64,000 nucleotides of DNA from Ruminococcus sp. Marseille-P6503 (GTDB lineage Bacteria; Bacillota; Clostridia; Oscillospirales; Ruminococcaceae). Shown piece by piece: positions 26,640 through 35,435 of the stretch (its first letter is position 1; every line of letters starts with the position of its first letter). The position numbers and the translations under genes were made by a program. The stretch spans positions 248,001-312,000 of the forward strand of contig NZ_UWPB01000001.1 of NCBI RefSeq assembly GCF_900604945.1. The letters run 5' to 3'. A model generated the notes under the pieces. The model was not told where the DNA came from. It searched no databases and saw only the letters and a program-made list of their open reading frames with translations.

Positions 26640-27314
26640 TTACAAAGTCATTTCATTGCTTACCGGCCTGCCGCAGCTGATCTCAAGATTTCCGTTAAGA
26701 CATCTGAGCGCGTCGATCATTTCCTTTTCCTTGCCTTTTTCTTTCATTACAATTAAATAATCCAGCTTGTAAAGACTGCCGAGATTGGTGGTTTTAATAT
26801 TGACAAGCTCGTATGAGCGCGTATATTTTCTGAGGATTTCTTCAAAGATTCCGCTGTAGTCCAGGCTTTCCGGAATAGTGATCTTCAGGTTCTTTTCTTC
26901 CAGTCTGGGCGCTCCCAGCTTTGTGTATGCCGCTAAAAGCATGACCGCGCACATGATTAAAGCAAACAGCGAGGCGATTCCGACATAGCCTGTGCCGCAG
27001 GCAAAACCCGCTGCCATAGCCATAAATATAGCTGAGATTTCTTTGGCGTTTCCCGGAACAGAGCGGAACCTCACCAGTGTAAATGCTCCGGCGACGGCTA
27101 TTCCTGTGCCAAGATTGCCGTTTACAAGCATTATTATCATTTGCACAACAGAAGGCATTACGACCATGGTAAGCAAAAAGCTTTGCGTATATCGGGTCCT
27201 TCTTGAATACGCGAACGCCATTGCAAGTCCTATAACAAGTGAAAAAGCGGTGCATATCAGAAAATTCTGAACGGTCACTCCGTTGTATGTTATGCTGGAA
27301 AATAAGTCAGACAT
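26640..27314 (-). CDS. DUF4956 membrane protein
   Basis: A 224-aa protein with four TM helices in the first 135 residues and a cytosolic C-terminal domain. The central GAFTLVRFRSVPGNAKEISAIFMAMAAG block is the hallmark of DUF4956. The family regularly occurs beside VTC-domain and CotH proteins. It overlaps the VTC gene by 8 bp, so the two are translationally linked. Its role is unknown; it might be the membrane partner of the VTC-domain protein. Confidence 0.9.
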   Translation of the reverse strand: MSDLFSSITYNGVTVQNFLICTAFSLVIGLAMAFAYSRRTRYTQSFLLTMVVMPSVVQMIIMLVNGNLGTGIAVAGAFTLVRFRSVPGNAKEISAIFMAMAAGFACGTGYVGIASLFALIMCAVMLLAAYTKLGAPRLEEKNLKITIPESLDYSGIFEEILRKYTRSYELVNIKTTNLGSLYKLDYLIVMKEKGKEKEMIDALRCLNGNLEISCGRPVSNEMTL

Positions 27315-28023
27315 TTATATTTACTCCTTTGCTGTTTTGGATAGTTGACATATATGCCGTTCCGTATTTTGAGCACGATACCGGATAAAGCTTCAGCTTA
27401 TCCAGGATATGCGAAAGCCACAGCGGCATTGAAGCAGAGATTTTGATTTCCATTATGTATTCGTCACGACCGAAAAGTTCGTCGCCGTATCCTCCCTTAG
27501 TAAGACTGGGATTTTCTTTGCGCCATCTCACGTTTTTATCAATAGTAAGCCGCAGACCGGGATCTGTTTTTCCTATATACGAAATACGGTCGTAGAAAAG
27601 CGCTCCTGACGGTAAAAGGCTGCCGTAAAAGGCGATAAAGCGTTCTATTTCGTCTGCGACCTGACCGTCCGGATGAGGTCCGCCGTTTACAAGCCAGTCG
27701 TAAGCTTCGGAGTAGGGCAGGCATATTCGGCGCTTGTATACTATTCCCTTGTATTTCTTTTTCAGTTCGGCAAAAGCGGGAGAATCTGCGCTCGGTACCC
27801 CATAGGTGCGAAGCCTAAGCTTTTCCTTATATATCGGTTTTTCCAGCGAGCTTCTTATCAGCCTGAAGTCGGGAGTGTCAAAATAAATATTGCATATTGT
27901 AGTGTTTCCGTATCGGTCGGGCGACATATACGGAAGTATACATTCTGTAAATTCCGAATACCTGTCGCCGTACAGCCTGTATTTAAGCTCATAGCGCTTG
28001 AACACGCTTTGATATTGCGCCAT
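27307..28023 (-). CDS. VTC-domain (polyphosphate polymerase-like) protein
   Basis: A 238-aa cytosolic protein with the VTC tunnel fold of the CYTH/triphosphate-tunnel group. Visible features are the opening FKRYELKYRL, the basic strands KPIYKEKLRLRTYG and YKRRICLPY, and the acidic strand YIMEIKIS near the end, which supply the phosphate- and metal-binding residues of the family. In yeast Vtc4 this fold makes polyphosphate from ATP. Bacterial stand-alone versions are less studied. It is placed between the CotH and DUF4956 genes in one minus-strand operon. Confidence 0.88.
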   Translation of the reverse strand: MAQYQSVFKRYELKYRLYGDRYSEFTECILPYMSPDRYGNTTICNIYFDTPDFRLIRSSLEKPIYKEKLRLRTYGVPSADSPAFAELKKKYKGIVYKRRICLPYSEAYDWLVNGGPHPDGQVADEIERFIAFYGSLLPSGALFYDRISYIGKTDPGLRLTIDKNVRWRKENPSLTKGGYGDELFGRDEYIMEIKISASMPLWLSHILDKLKLYPVSCSKYGTAYMSTIQNSKGVNINV

Positions 28024-28050
28024 CAGTCAGCGGTTCTCCTTTCAGATGAT

Positions 28051-29985
28051 TTATGAATACTGCTCGTTTACCCAATCCACCATCGGCTGTATGTTTGCGC
28101 CGCGCTTGCTGAGGAAATCCTTTATGCAGGATACGGAAGCGTATCCTCCGTTGATTGCATTGTCCGTACTGCCGGAGCCGGGGTATCTTTCAAAAAACTG
28201 ATCGAAAAGCGGCTCGTAAGCGGCGGTATATTCATCAAGGACTTTAATGGCGTTTTCCTTTTCAAATACGCCCTCGGACATTTCAAGCAGCCTGGAATTA
28301 AAATCGCTGCGGAAATCCTCGTTAGTCATAAGGTACGCGTAGCAGAGCACCGCCGGATTATCGGTATTTCTGTCAAGAAGCCCCAAAGGCTTGTAGTTAT
28401 CATCTTTTATAGTGTTTGCATAGGCGTCCCCGCCGCCGCTTACTCCTCCGAATTCCATATCATAGAACATAAAACGCCATCTGCCGTCGGCATATTCGTT
28501 GGAGGGATCAGTTTCTGTCGTTTTCCACATAGACCAGTTCTTGCCCGGCCAGTCCCATTTGTTGTTTATCCAGATTTCCGCCAGAAAATAATCTCTCACG
28601 CTTTCAATATCCACCAGCTTTGAAAATTCCTCGTAATCGTTCGGATCGGTAAGATCAGAGTGAGCGCTGAAAAATTCATTGAGTTCATTAAAGTAATAGC
28701 TCTCGTCTGTTTCTCCCTCGGGAAGCGTTCCTTCGTCAAGAGCGTATCCGAGCTCCAGACTTTCGGCGTCGCCCTTGTATACGGCTACGTTTTCCTTTAC
28801 TACTCCGAAGTGATCCTCAAAATAGTTATCCGAATAATCCTCTTCGAGGACATAAACTCCCCAGTATTCTCCGTTCAGATAAACAACGCAAGGACGGGAG
28901 GCCTTAGTCGTGCAGTCAAGATCGCTGACCAGGTCCTGCCAGTAGGTATCGTTGAATTTTGAGGTAAAGGCACAGTTTCCGCCGGCGCGCAGAACCAGAG
29001 TTTTAAAATTGTCAATAGTTTTTCCTGATGTGTCTTTCAGCCCTTCGCCGAAAATGGGGTATCTGAACTTATTATCGCCGTAATCCCTGCGTGCAAAAAG
29101 CCTGAGCCCCTTTTGCAGGTCGGAACGTGAATAATTTCCCTGAATCCTGATTCCGCAGTCCTGTGAAAGAGCAAGCTCGGCGCCGTCGGCTGAAAACTCA
29201 AAAAAGTCAATATGACATTCCCGTTCCCACTCTCTGCCCTTCTGCTTGTAATTGGCGTCGAGCTGCCTGGCGGTTTCGCCGTCTATTTTTTCTCCGCTTT
29301 CAAGATATTCCTCGAAGGCGGCGTCAAAAATATCCCCTTTTACATAAATACCTTTTTCACTGTCAAACAGGTCGTCGTATTCCATGCTTATGCTTACTAC
29401 GGCAAGCGTTGTGCCCATGGCTTCACAGCTTTCCCTGAGACCCTGGATATGCTCCTCCGGCGTTCCTATATAAAAAGTTTGGGTAAAGGACTGGGAATAT
29501 GAACCGTCGTCAGCTTCCGCGGCGGCCTTGATAACGGTGCATTTGTCCACAGCCGATATATCTGGAGCCTTAACTGTAGCTTCAAAGCTCTTGCTGCTGT
29601 AATCGTATTTTGAGTAGTTTCCTGAAAACAGCGCCGGATCTACGGCGGAAACAATATTTTCATCGTTTTCCCTGTCGGTTATATCAATGGGAGCTTCATA
29701 CAGAAGTCGTGTATCGCTGGTTCTGGGGTCGCTTCCGTCTGTGGTGTAATAAATGTTTTCGGCGCCGCCGCAGTCAAGCTCAAGCTTAAAGGCCTCGCTG
29801 TACAATCCGCTTTCTGAGGAAAAGGAAACTTCGCTGTCGTTCAGCTTGATTTCGGTTCCGTCTTCAGAAATGATAACGTTACCGGAACCGTTCGCATCGG
29901 AATTTGACGCGCCTTTGCCGGCGTTGCCGCAGCCTGTCAGCAATACCGCCGCAGTCAGCAGATACATTGTTTTCTTGAATTTCAT
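28051..29985 (-). CDS. CotH-like kinase lipoprotein
   Basis: Predicted surface lipoprotein of about 644 aa. The lipobox is LLTGCG at the end of the signal sequence. A chitobiase C-terminal-like module (IYYTTDGSDPRTSDTRLLYE) follows at about residues 75-95. The CotH domain follows with LALSQDCGIRIQGNYSRS, WGVYVLEEDYSDNYF, INNKWDWPGKNWSMW and FMFYDMEFGG. CotH proteins are atypical protein kinases; whether this one phosphorylates proteins is not known. The start was set at ATG 29985 after GGAGGGGA; an ATG nine codons earlier has no ribosome site. The gene heads the CotH-VTC-DUF4956 cluster. Confidence 0.9.
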   Translation of the reverse strand: MKFKKTMYLLTAAVLLTGCGNAGKGASNSDANGSGNVIISEDGTEIKLNDSEVSFSSESGLYSEAFKLELDCGGAENIYYTTDGSDPRTSDTRLLYEAPIDITDRENDENIVSAVDPALFSGNYSKYDYSSKSFEATVKAPDISAVDKCTVIKAAAEADDGSYSQSFTQTFYIGTPEEHIQGLRESCEAMGTTLAVVSISMEYDDLFDSEKGIYVKGDIFDAAFEEYLESGEKIDGETARQLDANYKQKGREWERECHIDFFEFSADGAELALSQDCGIRIQGNYSRSDLQKGLRLFARRDYGDNKFRYPIFGEGLKDTSGKTIDNFKTLVLRAGGNCAFTSKFNDTYWQDLVSDLDCTTKASRPCVVYLNGEYWGVYVLEEDYSDNYFEDHFGVVKENVAVYKGDAESLELGYALDEGTLPEGETDESYYFNELNEFFSAHSDLTDPNDYEEFSKLVDIESVRDYFLAEIWINNKWDWPGKNWSMWKTTETDPSNEYADGRWRFMFYDMEFGGVSGGGDAYANTIKDDNYKPLGLLDRNTDNPAVLCYAYLMTNEDFRSDFNSRLLEMSEGVFEKENAIKVLDEYTAAYEPLFDQFFERYPGSGSTDNAINGGYASVSCIKDFLSKRGANIQPMVDWVNEQYS

Positions 29986-30305
29986 ATTATACATCCCCTC
30001 CGTAATGTACAAAGCTGCAATTTATGCATGATGAATAAATCAATAGTGTATTTATGATAAATAATTATAGCTTATTGCCAAGCAAAAATAAATAACATAT
30101 AATACTGTTTGTTTAACATATAGTATCATTCTGAATATATTTATACGATTTTAGAGTCCTGATCGTACAATATTGGAGCGGACAGATAAAAATTTTATTT
30201 TTGTACACAATAATGCCTTTTTATGGCGTTTAAGCGTTTTATGCAAATAAGACAAAGAAAAAATGTTACTATAGGATAATTTTATTATATAATATGTTTA
30301 TTCAA

Positions 30306-30334
30306 TTGACATATCAGAAGTAAGGAGGTATAAT
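30306..30334 (+). promoter_or_regulatory. Consensus promoter in the 30.0-30.8 kb gap
   Basis: TTGACA (30306-30311) and TATAAT (30329-30334) with 17-bp spacing. It drives a predicted transcript of about 320 nt that ends at the terminator near 30660. Confidence 0.75.
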
Positions 30335-30391
30335 ATCAGTAGCTATTCAGGGCGGTCGCTGTACCGCTTGAGGAATTTCGGGGGCGCTTTA

Positions 30392-30524
30392 ATGAAACAA
30401 TTTATTAATGCGGCGGCAGGCGTTTTTGTGCCGCGGCTGTTATTCTGACAGGCTGCTCCCGTCAGCTTATAGACTGGATATTGTCGCGTATAGATTGGCT
30501 TGACGAGCAGTGGCTGATACAGTG
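30392..30524 (+). pseudogene. Short lipoprotein gene with probable frameshift, or non-coding transcript
   Basis: ATG 30392 begins MKQFINAAAGVF, then stops after 18 codons. With one extra T in the T5 run (around 30421-30425) the frame would continue as CAAAVILTGCSRQLIDWILSR and end at 30524, giving a 44-aa peptide with a proper lipobox (LTGCS). The ribosome site is poor. Promoter and terminator enclose the locus, so a small RNA is the alternative. The rest of the gap (30013-30300) is AT-rich and I see no gene in it. Confidence 0.4.
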
Positions 30525-30617
30525 ACGCGCAGTCGGAAGCGGCGCTGCTGCTCAAATTCTCTTATATGATTTCTGAGTATTATGCTGAATGGTATTTTGC
30601 TGTAATATTGACGGTTT

Positions 30618-30663
30618 AGGGTATCTTCTGTCTGCCTGCAGGGAACAAAAGATACCCTTTCTG
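30618..30663 (+). terminator. Terminator of the short transcript
   Basis: AGGGTATCT (30618-30626) pairs with AGATACCCT (30650-30658), followed by TT and C. Confidence 0.7.
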
Positions 30664-30705
30664 CTTTGCGGTACAATTTGAATTTCTTCCATATGCCAAA
30701 AACAC

Positions 30706-30734
30706 TTGACATTTGTTATCAAAAGTGCGATAAT
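30706..30734 (+). promoter_or_regulatory. Promoter of rimO
   Basis: TTGACA (30706-30711), 17-bp spacing, extended -10 TGCGATAAT (30726-30734). Confidence 0.8.
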
Positions 30735-30804
30735 ATAATAGATTTTAAAACGCAGCCTTATTTATGCTGCGGATCGGCGAACAAATGGATTGGAGAATGG
30801 TCTA

Positions 30805-32133
30805 ATGGCTGTACGAGTTGGAATGGTATCTCTCGGCTGTCCGAAAAATCAGGTGGACGCTGAGCATATGCTTTACGATCTCCGCAGAGAGGGTTTTGAA
30901 ATAGTGCAGGACGCCGCGCTTGCCGACGCTGTAGTTATCAATACCTGCGGATTTATCGAATCTGCAAAGCAGGAGGCTATCGACACTATTCTTGAATTCT
31001 GTACGCTTAAGCAGGAGGGCAGGATAAAGGCGGTTATCTGCACCGGCTGTCTTGCCGAAAGGTACAGGGAAGAGGTGCTGAAGGAGATACCCGAGCTTGA
31101 CGCTGTTATTGGTATCGGCTCTAACGGAAAGCTTTGCGAAATAATACGCCAGGCGCTTGAAAGCGATGAAAGTTTAACGTCGTTTGGCGAAAAAAGCGGG
31201 CTGTGCCTTGAGGGCGGAAGAATTATCTCTACTCAGCCGTTTTACGCTTATCTGAAAATTGCCGAGGGCTGCGATAATTGCTGTACCTACTGCGCTATTC
31301 CTTCTATAAGGGGACGTTTCAGAAGCAGGAAGATCGAGGATATAACCGCCGAAGCAAGGTGGCTTGCCGATAACGGAGTTACGGAGCTTGTGGTGGTGGC
31401 TCAGGATACCACACGGTATGGAGAGGATATATACGGCAAGCCTTCGCTGGCAGAGCTTTTGAGCGAGCTTTGCAGGATAGACGGGCTAAAGTGGATAAGA
31501 ACGCTGTATGCTTATCCCGAGAGGATCACGCCGGAGCTGATAGACGTAATCGCAAAAGAGGAAAAGCTGGTAAAATATCTTGATATTCCGCTTCAGCATT
31601 GCAATAAGGAGATACTCAGGAGAATGAACCGTCACGGCGACGGTGAGTCGCTTAAAGCGCTGATAAACCGAATCCGCGAAAAAATACCGGGAGTAACGCT
31701 GAGAACTACTCTTATTACCGGCTTCCCGGGAGAAACCGAAGAGCAGTTTGAAGAGCTTTGCGAATTTGTAAACGAAACGCGCTTTGACCGTCTGGGCTGC
31801 TTTGCATATTCAGCCGAGGAAGGGACGCCAGCCGCTTCAATGGACGGTCAGATACCTCTTAAAATACGTGAAAGACGCGCGGAGATCATTATGGAGCAGC
31901 AGATGTTCATATCCGATTCCCTTAACGAGCAGATGCTGGGCAGAACGGTCGAGGTAGTTACCGAGGGATACGATCGTTACGCCGAATGCTGGTACGGAAG
32001 AAGCGCCGCCGACGCTCCTGAAATTGACGGAAAGATTTTCTTTATCAGCGATACCGGGCTGAACGCGGGGGAATATGTAAAGGTGCATATTGACGATACT
32101 CTGGATTACGATCTTATAGGCACCAGAGTTTAA
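30805..32133 (+). CDS. rimO: Ribosomal protein S12 methylthiotransferase
   Basis: Radical-SAM enzyme that adds a methylthio group to an Asp of ribosomal protein S12. The N-terminal MTTase domain supplies three cluster cysteines (LGCPKNQ, NTCGFI, CTGCLAERY). The radical-SAM motif is CDNCCTYC (C-x3-C-x2-C) followed by AIPSIRGRFRSR, which separates RimO from MiaB. A C-terminal TRAM domain follows. At 442 aa it is of normal length. The start was chosen at ATG 30805 with GGAG upstream. Confidence 0.95.
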   Translation: MAVRVGMVSLGCPKNQVDAEHMLYDLRREGFEIVQDAALADAVVINTCGFIESAKQEAIDTILEFCTLKQEGRIKAVICTGCLAERYREEVLKEIPELDAVIGIGSNGKLCEIIRQALESDESLTSFGEKSGLCLEGGRIISTQPFYAYLKIAEGCDNCCTYCAIPSIRGRFRSRKIEDITAEARWLADNGVTELVVVAQDTTRYGEDIYGKPSLAELLSELCRIDGLKWIRTLYAYPERITPELIDVIAKEEKLVKYLDIPLQHCNKEILRRMNRHGDGESLKALINRIREKIPGVTLRTTLITGFPGETEEQFEELCEFVNETRFDRLGCFAYSAEEGTPAASMDGQIPLKIRERRAEIIMEQQMFISDSLNEQMLGRTVEVVTEGYDRYAECWYGRSAADAPEIDGKIFFISDTGLNAGEYVKVHIDDTLDYDLIGTRV

Positions 32134-32301
32134 ACTAGGTTAATATTTGCGGATTATAATTCAGTATGTCGGCTGAATGAGCGCTGATTTCAGGAAAGGT
32201 ATATCAGTAAAGGAAACGCATATTATTATACTGTCGTTTGAGCCGATGTCCGTTATTATCTGTATCCGACAGGAAGCAGGCAGAAAGGAAAGAATACACA
32301 G

Positions 32302-32853
32302 ATGAATTTACCAAATAAGCTTACCGTGCTTAGAGTATGTCTTATTCCGCTGTTTGTGGCGGCGTTGCTGATAGACTCGATTCCCTGCAATATATATGCC
32401 GCGCTGGTTATTTTTGCGCTGGCTTCAATAACCGACTGGTTTGACGGCAAACTGGCGAGAAAGCATAATCTTGTGACCACGTTCGGAAAATTTCTCGATC
32501 CCCTGGCGGATAAAATGCTTGTGATGTCGGCGCTTTGCTGTTTTACATATCTTGACTGGATAGATCCGGCGGCAGTCGTTATTATTCTCGCAAGGGAATT
32601 TATGGTTTCCGGACTGCGGCTTGTGGTTGCAAACGAAGGAGTTGTCGTCGCGGCGGGAATATGGGGAAAGCTTAAAACAGCCTTCACGATGTTCGCGCTG
32701 ATTGCAATAATGTTTTTGGTAGGATATTTCGGATTTGACAGAAATATTTTTATCGTCAACGAGATTCTTATCTGGATATCGGCAGTTCTGACGATCATCT
32801 CCGGCGGAATATATCTCAAAGGCTATTGGTCTTACATCGACTCCAGCAAATAA
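32302..32853 (+). CDS. pgsA: CDP-diacylglycerol--glycerol-3-phosphate 3-phosphatidyltransferase
   Basis: Membrane enzyme making phosphatidylglycerophosphate for phosphatidylglycerol and cardiolipin. The CDP-alcohol phosphotransferase motif is complete: DWFDGKLARKHNLVTTFGKFLDPLADK, i.e. D-G-x2-A-R-x8-G-x3-D-x3-D. Four or more TM helices are visible in 183 aa. It starts about 170 bp after rimO and is likely co-transcribed with it. A hairpin at 32854-32885 follows. Confidence 0.94.
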   Translation: MNLPNKLTVLRVCLIPLFVAALLIDSIPCNIYAALVIFALASITDWFDGKLARKHNLVTTFGKFLDPLADKMLVMSALCCFTYLDWIDPAAVVIILAREFMVSGLRLVVANEGVVVAAGIWGKLKTAFTMFALIAIMFLVGYFGFDRNIFIVNEILIWISAVLTIISGGIYLKGYWSYIDSSK

Positions 32854-32885
32854 CGGCTTTGCCGCTGTAACGTCAGGCAAAGCCG
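32854..32885 (+). terminator. Hairpin after pgsA
   Basis: CGGCTTTGCC (32854-32863) pairs with GGCAAAGCCG (32876-32885), a 10-bp perfect stem starting at the stop codon. The T-tract is poor. Confidence 0.55.
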
Positions 32886-32907
32886 CTTCATACAATAGAA
32901 GAGTATC

Positions 32908-33175
32908 AAATGCGTAACAGCAAGAGTAGCATTGCGGTCGTCATTGCAGAGAAAAGCCGGTGGGTGAAAGGCTTTATGGCACGCCTTGCGAAGTGCGGCT
33001 GCCAGCAGGGCGTATTCGGGAACGGACAAAAGTCCAAGTATCGCGCCCCGTAGATTCTGCGTTAAGGATTTCAAGTCCGAATGCTTTTGACGTTCGGAAA
33101 AAATCAGAGTGGAACCGTAGCTTAAGGGCTGCCTCTTTAAACTGTGCACAAAGCATGGTCGGAGGCAGCCTTTTC
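32908..33175 (+). promoter_or_regulatory. T-box leader (probable tRNA-Cys) before cysE-cysS
   Basis: The leader contains the Stem I pattern GAGTAGC...GCAGAGAAAAGCCGGTGGGTGAAAGGC (32912-32973, shown in part), the T-box sequence AGAGTGGAACCGT (33106-33118) and a terminator (GGCTGCCTC, 33127-33135, with GAGGCAGCC, 33162-33170, then TTTT). A candidate specifier codon TGC (Cys) lies at 32987-32989 in CCTTGCGAAG. Uncharged tRNA-Cys would bind and block the terminator, raising cysE and perhaps cysS expression. The specifier position is by analogy and not modelled. Confidence 0.88.
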
Positions 33176-33229
33176 TGATATATAACTATGAACGGAAATA
33201 AGATTATGATGAAGAAAGGAGAGGCGGAA

Positions 33230-33883
33230 ATGTCGTTTATTGATAATATACGGTCGGATATTCAGTCGGTAAAGGACCGGGATCCGGCGGCTCACAGTTC
33301 GCTGGAGATAATTCTGACATATTCGGGACTTCACGCGGTCCTGATGTACAGAGCGGCTCACTGGCTGTATGTAAAAAATCACGGGACCCTTGCAAGGGTG
33401 GTATCTCAGTTTGCCAGATTTTTGACCGGAATCGAGATTCACCCGGGAGCAAGGATAGGAAAAGGTCTGCTTATCGATCACGGAAGCGGAGTGGTGATAG
33501 GCGAAACGGCCGAGATAGGAGATAACTGCCTGCTTTATCAGGGGGTGACTCTGGGCGGTACCGGAAAGGATCACGGGAAAAGGCATCCTACACTGGGAAA
33601 CAACGTAATGGTAGGCTCCGGCGCCAAGATACTGGGACCGTTCAAGGTAGGAGACGGCGCGAAAATAGCCGCCAACGCGGTGGTGCTTGAGGAGGTTCCT
33701 CCCAACTGTACGGCGGTAGGCGTTCCTGCCAGAATAGTAAGGCGCAACGGAAAGAAAATGAAAAGCGGCTGCGATGATCTTGACCAGATACACATTCCCG
33801 ATCCTGTGGCTCAGGAGCTGTGTCAGACCAAGCGTCAGCTGGCAAGACTGGAGCAGAGGATTTCTGATCTTGAAAAGAGGTAA
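33230..33883 (+). CDS. cysE: Serine O-acetyltransferase
   Basis: Cytosolic enzyme making O-acetylserine, the first step of cysteine synthesis. The N-terminal helical part is followed by a left-handed beta-helix of hexapeptide repeats (IEIHPGARIGKGLLIDHGSG, VVIGETAEIG, VTLGGTGKD...HPTLGNNVMVGSGAKILGP). The catalytic His and Asp lie in this region. The start was set at ATG 33230 after AGGAGAGGCGG. At 217 aa it is the shorter Firmicutes form. It is controlled by the T-box leader upstream. Confidence 0.95.
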   Translation: MSFIDNIRSDIQSVKDRDPAAHSSLEIILTYSGLHAVLMYRAAHWLYVKNHGTLARVVSQFARFLTGIEIHPGARIGKGLLIDHGSGVVIGETAEIGDNCLLYQGVTLGGTGKDHGKRHPTLGNNVMVGSGAKILGPFKVGDGAKIAANAVVLEEVPPNCTAVGVPARIVRRNGKKMKSGCDDLDQIHIPDPVAQELCQTKRQLARLEQRISDLEKR

Positions 33884-33982
33884 GCCTTGCGATACGGCAG
33901 CCTGCAAAGACAAGGGAAGAAATATTCAGATACAGGAAACAATATATTTAAGCGGCAAAATAATTTGAAAAGAGGTTAAAAT

Positions 33983-35392
33983 ATGAACATCTACAATACC
34001 CTGACGCACAGAACAGAGGAATTTGTGCCGAACGTCGCGGGAAAGGTGTCAATGTATACCTGCGGCCCGACGGTATATCATTACGCCCATATAGGCAATC
34101 TGAGAAGCTATATAATGGAGGACGTGCTTGAGAAGTATCTTCGTTATGACGGATATGACGTAAAAAGAGTTATGAATATTACCGACGTGGGACATCTTAC
34201 CTCCGACGGCGATACAGGAGACGATAAAATGCTCAAAGGCGCGAAGCGCGAGCATAAAACGGTGATGGAGATCGCAAGGTTTTATACCGAGGCTTTTTTT
34301 GACGACTGCAAAAAGCTGAATATAAAAACTCCTGACGTTGTAGTACCGGCGACCGAATGTATTGATGACTTTATCAGAGTGATTTCTTCGCTGCTTGAAA
34401 AGGGATATGCCTACGAGGCAGGCGGAAATATTTATTTCGATACCTCTAAGCTTAAGGAATACTATGTTTTTCATAATTTCAGCGAGGAGGATCTGGAGGT
34501 CGGCGTAAGAGAAGGCGTCGAGGAGGATAAAAACAAGAAAAACAAGGCGGATTTCGTGCTTTGGTTTACCAAGTCGAAGTTTGATTCTCAGGAGCTTAAA
34601 TGGGATTCGCCCTGGGGAGTAGGTTATCCCGGCTGGCATATCGAGTGCTCCTGTATTTCAATGAAAAATCTCGGCGAATATCTTGACATTCACTGCGGGG
34701 GAGTGGACAATATTTTTCCTCACCACACAAACGAGATCGCTCAGTCTGAGGCCTATACCGGCCATAAGTGGTGCAATTACTGGTTTCATGTGCATCATCT
34801 TAATACAAACTGCGGAAAGATGTCCAAATCCAAAGGCGAGTTTCTGACGGTTTCTCTTCTGGAGAGCAAGAATTACGATCCTATGGTATACAGATTTTTC
34901 TGTCTGCTGTCGCATTACAGAAAGTCGCTGGTATTTTCGTATGAAAATCTCGACAACGCCAAAACGGCGTATGGTAAGCTCGTTTCCAGAATAGCCGCGC
35001 TTATGAACACAAGCGCCGGAGCTGTTGACAGCGCTGAATTTGACAGGCTTAAACGCAGCTTTAAGGCGGCAATGGACGACGACCTGAATACCTCGAATGC
35101 CATTACCGCCCTGTATAATGTTTTAAAGGCTGACGTGACCGCCGCTACTAAGCTTGCTCTTATTGAGGATTTTGATAAGGTTCTGTCGCTTGGATTGATC
35201 GAAGCGGCTAAGAAGCTTTCAGCTTCCAAGGCAGAGGATATTCCCGATGAGATACTTCAGCTGGCTGAGGAGAGAAGCCGTGCAAGAAAGGCAAAGGATT
35301 TCGCCCTTGCGGATTCTTTGAGGGACAGGATCTCACAGCTGGGATATGTGATTGAAGAAACAAGACAGGGAACGAAGATTTCTAAGAAGTAG
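33983..35392 (+). CDS. cysS: Cysteinyl-tRNA synthetase
   Basis: Class I aminoacyl-tRNA synthetase charging tRNA-Cys. The HIGH motif appears as HIGNLRSY, the KMSKS motif as KMSKSKGEF, and the zinc ligands are CGPTVYHY, WHIECSC and the following His/Glu (HHTNEIAQ). At 469 aa it is full length. It lies 100 bp after cysE and probably shares the T-box-controlled transcript. Pairing the charging enzyme with the first biosynthetic enzyme fits a Cys-responsive leader. Confidence 0.97.
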   Translation: MNIYNTLTHRTEEFVPNVAGKVSMYTCGPTVYHYAHIGNLRSYIMEDVLEKYLRYDGYDVKRVMNITDVGHLTSDGDTGDDKMLKGAKREHKTVMEIARFYTEAFFDDCKKLNIKTPDVVVPATECIDDFIRVISSLLEKGYAYEAGGNIYFDTSKLKEYYVFHNFSEEDLEVGVREGVEEDKNKKNKADFVLWFTKSKFDSQELKWDSPWGVGYPGWHIECSCISMKNLGEYLDIHCGGVDNIFPHHTNEIAQSEAYTGHKWCNYWFHVHHLNTNCGKMSKSKGEFLTVSLLESKNYDPMVYRFFCLLSHYRKSLVFSYENLDNAKTAYGKLVSRIAALMNTSAGAVDSAEFDRLKRSFKAAMDDDLNTSNAITALYNVLKADVTAATKLALIEDFDKVLSLGLIEAAKKLSASKAEDIPDEILQLAEERSRARKAKDFALADSLRDRISQLGYVIEETRQGTKISKK

Positions 35393-35435
35393 CGGACCGC
35401 TCCGGCGGTCAGGCGCAGAACTGAAAGGACTTAAA

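Noticed and set aside
35352-35435. Longer start of the cyclophilin-like gene overlapping cysS
   Set aside because: ATG 35436 has a ribosome site and the right distance to the membrane helix; the extra 28 residues are out-of-frame cysS sequence.
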